Below, piece by piece: positions 6,407-10,038 of a stretch of DNA of 10,038 nucleotides (its first letter is position 1; each line of letters opens with the position of its first letter). The position numbers were made by a program, and so were the translations under genes. The notes under the pieces were generated by a model, which was not told where the DNA came from, ran no database searches, and worked only from the letters and a program-made list of their open reading frames with translations. This DNA is from Bryobacterales bacterium (GTDB lineage: Bacteria > Acidobacteriota > Terriglobia > Bryobacterales > Bryobacteraceae): positions 9,194 to 19,231 of the forward strand of contig PKYZ01000209.1 in assembly GCA_003132865.1 (NCBI GenBank), given 5' to 3'.

Positions 6407-8611
6407 ATGCTGCCGCAGTCCCAATTCCCGGCTCGCCTGGCCTTCGGACCCTTTGAAGTAAATCTTCCAGCGGGGCAACTGCTCAAGAGCGGCGTACGTA
6501 TCCGTTTGTCCGGCCAGCCGTTTCAGGTTTTGCTGACCCTGCTGGCGCATCCCGGCGATGTGGTTACAAACGAGCAACTCTGCGAGCGGATCTGGAAGGA
6601 AGGGACGTTCGTCGATTTCGAGCACGGCCTCCACGCCGCGGTGAATAAGCTGCGACGCGCTTTGGGCGATTCGGCCGAGAATCCGCGATACATCGAAACC
6701 GTGCCTGGCCGCGGCTATCGATTCATAGGAGCCATGGGGCGGCAGCCCGTGCCGATCTCCGGCAGTTTGGGCACTCCTCCTCTTCCGCCACCGGCCGACG
6801 GGGAACTTTCTCCCGCCCGGTCGAATCTGGCCCGGCGATGGTGGATCGCGGCCGCAGTGACGCTGCCGCTCGGCGCCCTGGGTATTTGGGCGGCGTCGCA
6901 CTTCCGGCAAACGCCCACCGATGAACGCGTCCTGAGTCTCCAGATCAATCCGCCCGAAGGCTCCGAGTTTACGTTTGGAACCCAGGCTGCCGGCATCTCT
7001 TTGTCGCCGGACGGCAAGACTACAGCCTATGTCGCGACAGACCACGGGAAGGCCGCTCTCTGGGTCCAGCCACTGGACGGCACAATCGCGCGCGTGTTCG
7101 CCGGAACGGAAGACGCCGGGTTGCCATTCTGGTCCCCGGACAGCAAGTCCATCGCATTCTTCGCGCAAGGTAAGTTGCGGCGAGTCTATCCGGCGGGCGG
7201 GACGCCCCAGACGATCTGCGAGGTCCACGCCCGCGGCGGCTCCTGGAGCGACAACGGCCGGATTCTGCTTGGAGGCTGGAATTCCGGCCTATTCCAGGTC
7301 GCTGCTTCCGGTGGACAGCCCTCCGCCCTCACCACCCTGGATGCTTCTCGCGGGGAGGTCTTCCACTACTGGCCGCAGGTCCTTCCGGGCGGCCACTTTT
7401 TGTACTTTGTCCGGAGCACCAAGCGTGAGAATAACGGTGTTTATGCGGCCTCGTTCGCCAAACCCAGCGAGCCGGTGCGGTTGTTGGCCACGGACACCAA
7501 CGCATTGTACGCACCCGCGGTCGAGGGGGCCCGCAGCAGTCGAAAGGGATATCTGCTGTGGCTGCACGGCGGAACGCTGGTGGCGCAGGACTTTGACGCG
7601 GCCACGTTGAAACTCTCCGGCGTGCCCCGTCCGGTAGCCGATCCGGTGGCGAGGATTGGGGCACATGGTCAGATGCAAGTCTCGGTCTCGGCCGCGGGGA
7701 TCTTGTTGTACAGCTCCACTGGCCCCTTGCGCCAATTCAGGTGGGTCGACCGTATGGGGAAGCCGCAAGGCACCGTGGGTGAAGCAGCGTTTAGCGCCTT
7801 CTTCCATCTGTCTCCGGATGGACAGCGGATCGCGGTCACTCGTGGCAGTCTCGTTGGTACCGATCTCTGGATGCTGGACGTAGTCCGCGGTGTTCCGAGC
7901 CGGTTCGCTTCGGGGCCTGGCCTTAACGTTAACCCCGTTTGGTCCCCCGACAGCCGAACAGTTCTATTTGCTTCCGGTGTCCCACCCAACCTATTTCGCA
8001 AGGACGCCAGCGGCGCTAGCGAGGAACAACGTCTGACTGAATCGCCGAACCCTCAATTTGCCATGGACTGGTCCCGCGACGGACGCTTCATCCTGTACGA
8101 GGAAGAGGCCGCCCCTGGCAACCGGCGGTCCCTGTGGATTCTGCCCGTGGCGCAAAGCGACGCCAAGCCGAGACCCTACCTGCGGAAGACATTCAACGAA
8201 AGCATGGGCCAATTCTCTCCCGACACCCGCTGGGTGGCCTTTCAGTCCGACGAATCCGGGCGGTACGAGGTTTACATCGACACATTTCCCGAGCCGCACG
8301 GACAGGTGCGGATTTCAACGGGCGGAGGCGTGATGCCGGAATGGGGCGCCGGTGGGCGCGAGTTGTTCTACGTATCGCCGGATTCCATGCTCATGTCAGT
8401 CAGTCTCAAGCGGGGATCCGGCTCCTTGGAGCCCTCGGCGCCAAACGCGTTGTTTCCGTTGCTGGTGATAGATACCGACGTCAACCCTTATGACGCCGCC
8501 CGCGATGGGCAGCGCTTCCTGGTGCTCGAGACCGCAGAACATGCCGCGCAGCCGCTGACGGTGATCGTCAACTGGCCGGCGCTGGTGAACAAGGCAGCCA
8601 ACTCCCAATAA
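6407..8611 (+). CDS. Membrane-bound winged-helix transcriptional regulator with PD40 beta-propeller (CadC/ToxR-like)
   Basis: A one-component regulator of 734 residues. Residues 11-108 are an OmpR/PhoB-type winged helix: LAFGPFEVNLPAG at the start, the DEQL-like VTNEQLCERIW, the recognition helix at about 72-88, and the wing IETVPGRGYRFIG. Residues 112-143 are a Pro-rich linker. Residues 144-164 are one transmembrane helix, which puts the DNA-binding part in the cytoplasm and the rest in the periplasm. Residues 175-734 are PD40/TolB-like propeller blades with LSPDGK (199-204), WSPDSK (242-247), LSPDGQ (469-473), WSPDSR (512-517) and FSPD (603-606). Such fusions are abundant in Acidobacteria; signals and targets are mostly unknown. 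The ATG at 6407 is chosen because it lies just before the domain; an in-frame GTG at 6380 and a longer frame from 6275 add residues without family likeness. No strong ribosome site is seen. It may control the divergent HAF gene (inference). Confidence 0.9.
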   Translation: MLPQSQFPARLAFGPFEVNLPAGQLLKSGVRIRLSGQPFQVLLTLLAHPGDVVTNEQLCERIWKEGTFVDFEHGLHAAVNKLRRALGDSAENPRYIETVPGRGYRFIGAMGRQPVPISGSLGTPPLPPPADGELSPARSNLARRWWIAAAVTLPLGALGIWAASHFRQTPTDERVLSLQINPPEGSEFTFGTQAAGISLSPDGKTTAYVATDHGKAALWVQPLDGTIARVFAGTEDAGLPFWSPDSKSIAFFAQGKLRRVYPAGGTPQTICEVHARGGSWSDNGRILLGGWNSGLFQVAASGGQPSALTTLDASRGEVFHYWPQVLPGGHFLYFVRSTKRENNGVYAASFAKPSEPVRLLATDTNALYAPAVEGARSSRKGYLLWLHGGTLVAQDFDAATLKLSGVPRPVADPVARIGAHGQMQVSVSAAGILLYSSTGPLRQFRWVDRMGKPQGTVGEAAFSAFFHLSPDGQRIAVTRGSLVGTDLWMLDVVRGVPSRFASGPGLNVNPVWSPDSRTVLFASGVPPNLFRKDASGASEEQRLTESPNPQFAMDWSRDGRFILYEEEAAPGNRRSLWILPVAQSDAKPRPYLRKTFNESMGQFSPDTRWVAFQSDESGRYEVYIDTFPEPHGQVRISTGGGVMPEWGAGGRELFYVSPDSMLMSVSLKRGSGSLEPSAPNALFPLLVIDTDVNPYDAARDGQRFLVLETAEHAAQPLTVIVNWPALVNKAANSQ

Positions 8612-8624
8612 CCAGCCGGGAGGC

Positions 8625-8817
8625 CTGCAACGTTAGGAGTCCGGTCTCGCCATGATAGACCGTCGGCAGGAGTCCCCCGCGTAACTGCTCGGCCAGCTTC
8701 CGGATCGATCAGGTCGTTCTGGTTGCTCGTTTTGATCCTGGGCAGAGCATTCATTCGCGGATTGCAGACAGCCACTTTCGTGACGTGGGGCTTCAGCAAG
8801 CCGTACAACCAAGCGTC
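8625..8817 (-). mobile_element. IS110-family transposase remnant, frameshifted
   Basis: On the minus strand, 8817-8704 reads DAWLYGLLKPHVTKVAVCNP and then RMNALPRIKTSNQNDLID; after a frame change at 8703, the rest reads RKLAEQLRGGLLPTVYHGETGLLTL down to about 8625. Together this is the well-known N-terminal DEDD-transposase stretch of IS110 elements (WLYDLLKPHV..VVCNPRKNAL..KSDRIDARKLAELLR..VYHGE). Where GAT-GCC-CGG would be expected the sequence has GATCCGG, fitting a 2-base deletion. Nothing similar to the rest of the roughly 300-400 residue transposase is found; likeness stops 14 bases after the regulator's stop codon. This is a dead fragment. Confidence 0.75.
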
Positions 8818-8913
8818 CCGAGGTGCTGTCCATTAACGGTGCTGCTTTCCTTTCCGTAGCCATTGAGTTGAGGCTAGCCCTCAAAGCTATCTCGGTAGGG
8901 TCGCCCTTTTGAG

Positions 8914-9057
8914 GTGCGTTGGTCCCAAACGGCGTTCTGGGAAGCCTCAGATTGGAACTCCGTCCGGATGGTCGGCCATCCGGAAGTTATCGCCTGGCGC
9001 AACTGCGCCTACGGGCGCGCAGAGACATGGCTGGTTGTCGGCAAACCGCGAAAATGA
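8914..9057 (+). other. Small coding-like open frame, unrecognised (possible gene remnant)
   Basis: A 47-codon frame from GTG 8914 to TGA 9055-9057, open upstream only to a TAG near 8896. It reads like real protein: rich in Trp, balanced in composition, with a central VGHPEVIAWRNCAYG and AETWLVVGKPRK at the end. There is no ribosome site and no family that I recognise. It lies between an IS remnant and the ATTCCG repeats, so it may be the tail of a degraded gene. Confidence 0.25.
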
Positions 9058-9251
9058 GCGGATCGGATTAAGAACGACGAGTCGGCTTGGCGGCGGTAAT
9101 AGGAGAATCTTGGCAATTTTGACGCATAACGCGGTTATAGCCGCGCCCTGGATTCTCTTGCATGACCTGGAATCGCACGACCGGCGCGACCAGTCGGGCG
9201 CTTCGAACCGATCCCGTTATAGTTGATGGAATCGCAAGACATAGCGTGCGG
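9058..9251. other. Gene-free spacer in the accessory region
   Basis: No recognisable gene. It holds a small palindrome CGCGG-ttatag-CCGCG around 9130-9145 and a 7-bp inverted pair GAGAATC/GATTCTC about 46 bases apart. Neither has a clear role. Confidence 0.35.
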
Positions 9252-9340
9252 ATTCCGGCGAAGCCGATCACTCATTCCGAACTGATGGCGATGGCCATTC
9301 CGAAGGATGCCGATCACCGTCGGAGCGAAGCGACGCTGGG
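9252..9340. repeat. ATTCCG direct repeats at 22-23 bp spacing, IS21-end-like
   Basis: ATTCCG begins at 9252, 9274 and 9297, with a degenerate copy (CGTCGG) near 9318. After each one comes a similar tail: GCCGATCAC twice, GGCGATGGCC once and CGACGCTGGGCC once. The spacing is two helical turns. Regular short repeats of this kind occur at the ends of IS21-family elements, where transposase binds. No istA or istB is present here, so this would be a leftover end; the assignment is inference from memory of the pattern. Confidence 0.45.
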
Positions 9341-9351
9341 CCGTTCCTCGT

Positions 9352-9386
9352 TTGACTCTCCATCCGATTTATGCCAATATAGGCAT
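9352..9386 (+). promoter_or_regulatory. Promoter and palindromic operator candidate of the toxin-antitoxin pair
   Basis: TTGACT (9352-9357) is a near-consensus -35. The -10 must lie around 9375-9383 (CAATAT at 17-base spacing, or TATAGG at 20), which is less certain. Across this -10 lies the inverted repeat ATGCC-AATATA-GGCAT (9371-9386). HigA-type antitoxins repress their own operon by binding such palindromes over the promoter, so this is a plausible autoregulation site. The toxin ATG is at 9397, ten bases further on. Confidence 0.55.
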
Positions 9387-9396
9387 GTACCAACGG

Positions 9397-9753
9397 ATGA
9401 AGAACCTCACGTGGCTTGCCGATTCCCGCTCCAACGTGAAGTCATTTCCGGCTGGCGTTCAAGACGACGTCGGCTATGCGTTGTACGCCGCGCAGTTGGG
9501 CGAACGGAGTGTTAAGGCCAAGCCACTGCGTGGTCTTGGCGGCCAGGTGATGGAGATTGTGGCGTATGACGCTAGCGGAACCTACCGCGCGATCTATACG
9601 GTCTCGATTGGAGAATCGATTTACGTGCTCCACGCCTTCCAGAAGAAGTCCAAGGCCGGGATCGCGACACCGAAGTCGGAGATGGAGCTGATCCGGCAGC
9701 GGCTCAAACAGTTGAGAAGTGAGGTGAAGAATGCCGAAAAGAGAGGCCCTTAA
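9397..9753 (+). CDS. higB: HigB-like toxin (RelE/ParE superfamily, phage Gp49-like)
   Basis: A 118-residue basic protein of the Gp49-like/HigB toxin family, small RelE-fold mRNA interferases that cut translated mRNA on the ribosome. Visible family features are MKNLTWLADSRSNVKSFP at the start, AKPLRGLGGQVMEI (41-54), the core strand TYRAIYTV (62-69) and IYVLHAFQKKSKAGIATPKSE (75-95), then a C-terminal helix. The ATG at 9397 fits the usual family start; an ATG at 9385 lies inside the palindrome and is less likely. The gene overlaps the antitoxin by 23 bases, the toxin-first order typical of higBA. Activity cannot be told from sequence; the frame is intact. Confidence 0.85.
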   Translation: MKNLTWLADSRSNVKSFPAGVQDDVGYALYAAQLGERSVKAKPLRGLGGQVMEIVAYDASGTYRAIYTVSIGESIYVLHAFQKKSKAGIATPKSEMELIRQRLKQLRSEVKNAEKRGP

Positions 9754-10038
9754 GCAGGAGCCCAGCACGGGCAACGTATTCGCCGACCTCGGCCTGGCCG
9801 ATGCCGGCGAACACCTGATTAAAGCTGGACTGGTGGTTCGGATCGACCGGACCATCCGGCAGCGAAAGCTGACCCAGGCAGCCGCGGCACAGCTCATGGG
9901 CATCGATCAGCCCAAAATCTCAGCTATGCTGGCTGGTCAGTTCCGGGGATATTCGGTCGAGCGCCTCATGCGTTTCCTGGTCGCGCTAGGGCACGATGTA
10001 GAGATCGTCGTAAAGCCTAGACCGAAGTTCCTAGGCCC
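9731..10038 (+). CDS. higA: HigA-like antitoxin, XRE-family HTH (partial, runs off the window)
   Basis: 102 codons are visible with no stop before the window edge. Proteins of this family are usually about this long, so only a few residues are likely missing. GNVFADLGLADA (14-25) is the characteristic N-terminal motif. A lambda-repressor-type helix-turn-helix follows, LTQAAAAQLMGIDQPKISAMLAG (about 47-69), then the conserved SVERLMRFLVALGHDVEIVVKP (75-96). It should bind HigB and the operon's own operator. The start ATG overlaps the toxin's end and has AGGTG five bases upstream, so translation is probably coupled. Confidence 0.87.
   Translation, partial: MPKREALKQEPSTGNVFADLGLADAGEHLIKAGLVVRIDRTIRQRKLTQAAAAQLMGIDQPKISAMLAGQFRGYSVERLMRFLVALGHDVEIVVKPRPKFLG

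Noticed and set aside
6365..7228. 287-codon minus frame opposite the regulator
   Set aside because: Mirror of the winged-helix/PD40 coding frame; Arg/Gly-rich, no domain.
9442..9903. 153-codon minus frame across the toxin and antitoxin
   Set aside because: Antisense to two genes with clear family motifs and a typical overlap.

Overview
The window is G+C-rich bacterial DNA whose gene content resembles soil Acidobacteria (Solibacter/Bryobacter type). The pointers are a secreted M13 metallopeptidase, a membrane regulator joining a ToxR/CadC-type winged helix to a PD40 beta-propeller, and two secreted repeat proteins, one of the HAF family. The taxonomic call is inferred from gene families only; there is no marker gene.

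Layout. At 42-2084 (minus) lies an M13 (neprilysin-like) peptidase gene with one in-frame TAG that separates the last 78 codons. A gap of about 530 bp follows, and at 2613-3434 (plus) is a GNAT acetyltransferase with a good promoter so close to its ATG that the mRNA is probably leaderless. At 3597-4666 (minus) is a secreted tandem-repeat protein whose signal peptide and first half-repeat are in a different frame from the rest, so the gene looks frameshifted. A gene-free stretch, 4667-5068, is rich in perfect 10-bp inverted repeats. At 5069-6229 (minus) is an intact secreted HAF-repeat protein. Divergent from it, across 177 bp holding an inverted repeat, is the winged-helix/TM/PD40 regulator (6407-8611, plus).

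From 8612 to the end the character changes. A frameshifted IS110-family transposase remnant abuts the regulator. It is followed by a small coding-like remnant, a run of ATTCCG repeats at 22-23 bp spacing that recall IS21-type element ends, and a HigB/HigA-type toxin-antitoxin pair with a palindromic operator candidate. The antitoxin runs off the right edge. This end looks like accessory DNA.

How the parts may work together: the regulator and the HAF protein share a divergent control region, so the regulator may control the HAF gene; this is inference. Peptidase, repeat proteins and the regulator's sensor domain would all act outside the cytoplasmic membrane. Three coding sequences are interrupted (amber codon, frameshift, transposase frameshift). 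They may be true decay or errors in the assembled sequence. No clearly new biological system is evident. The most unusual items are the amber-split peptidase, the frame-split repeat protein and the structured intergenic region.
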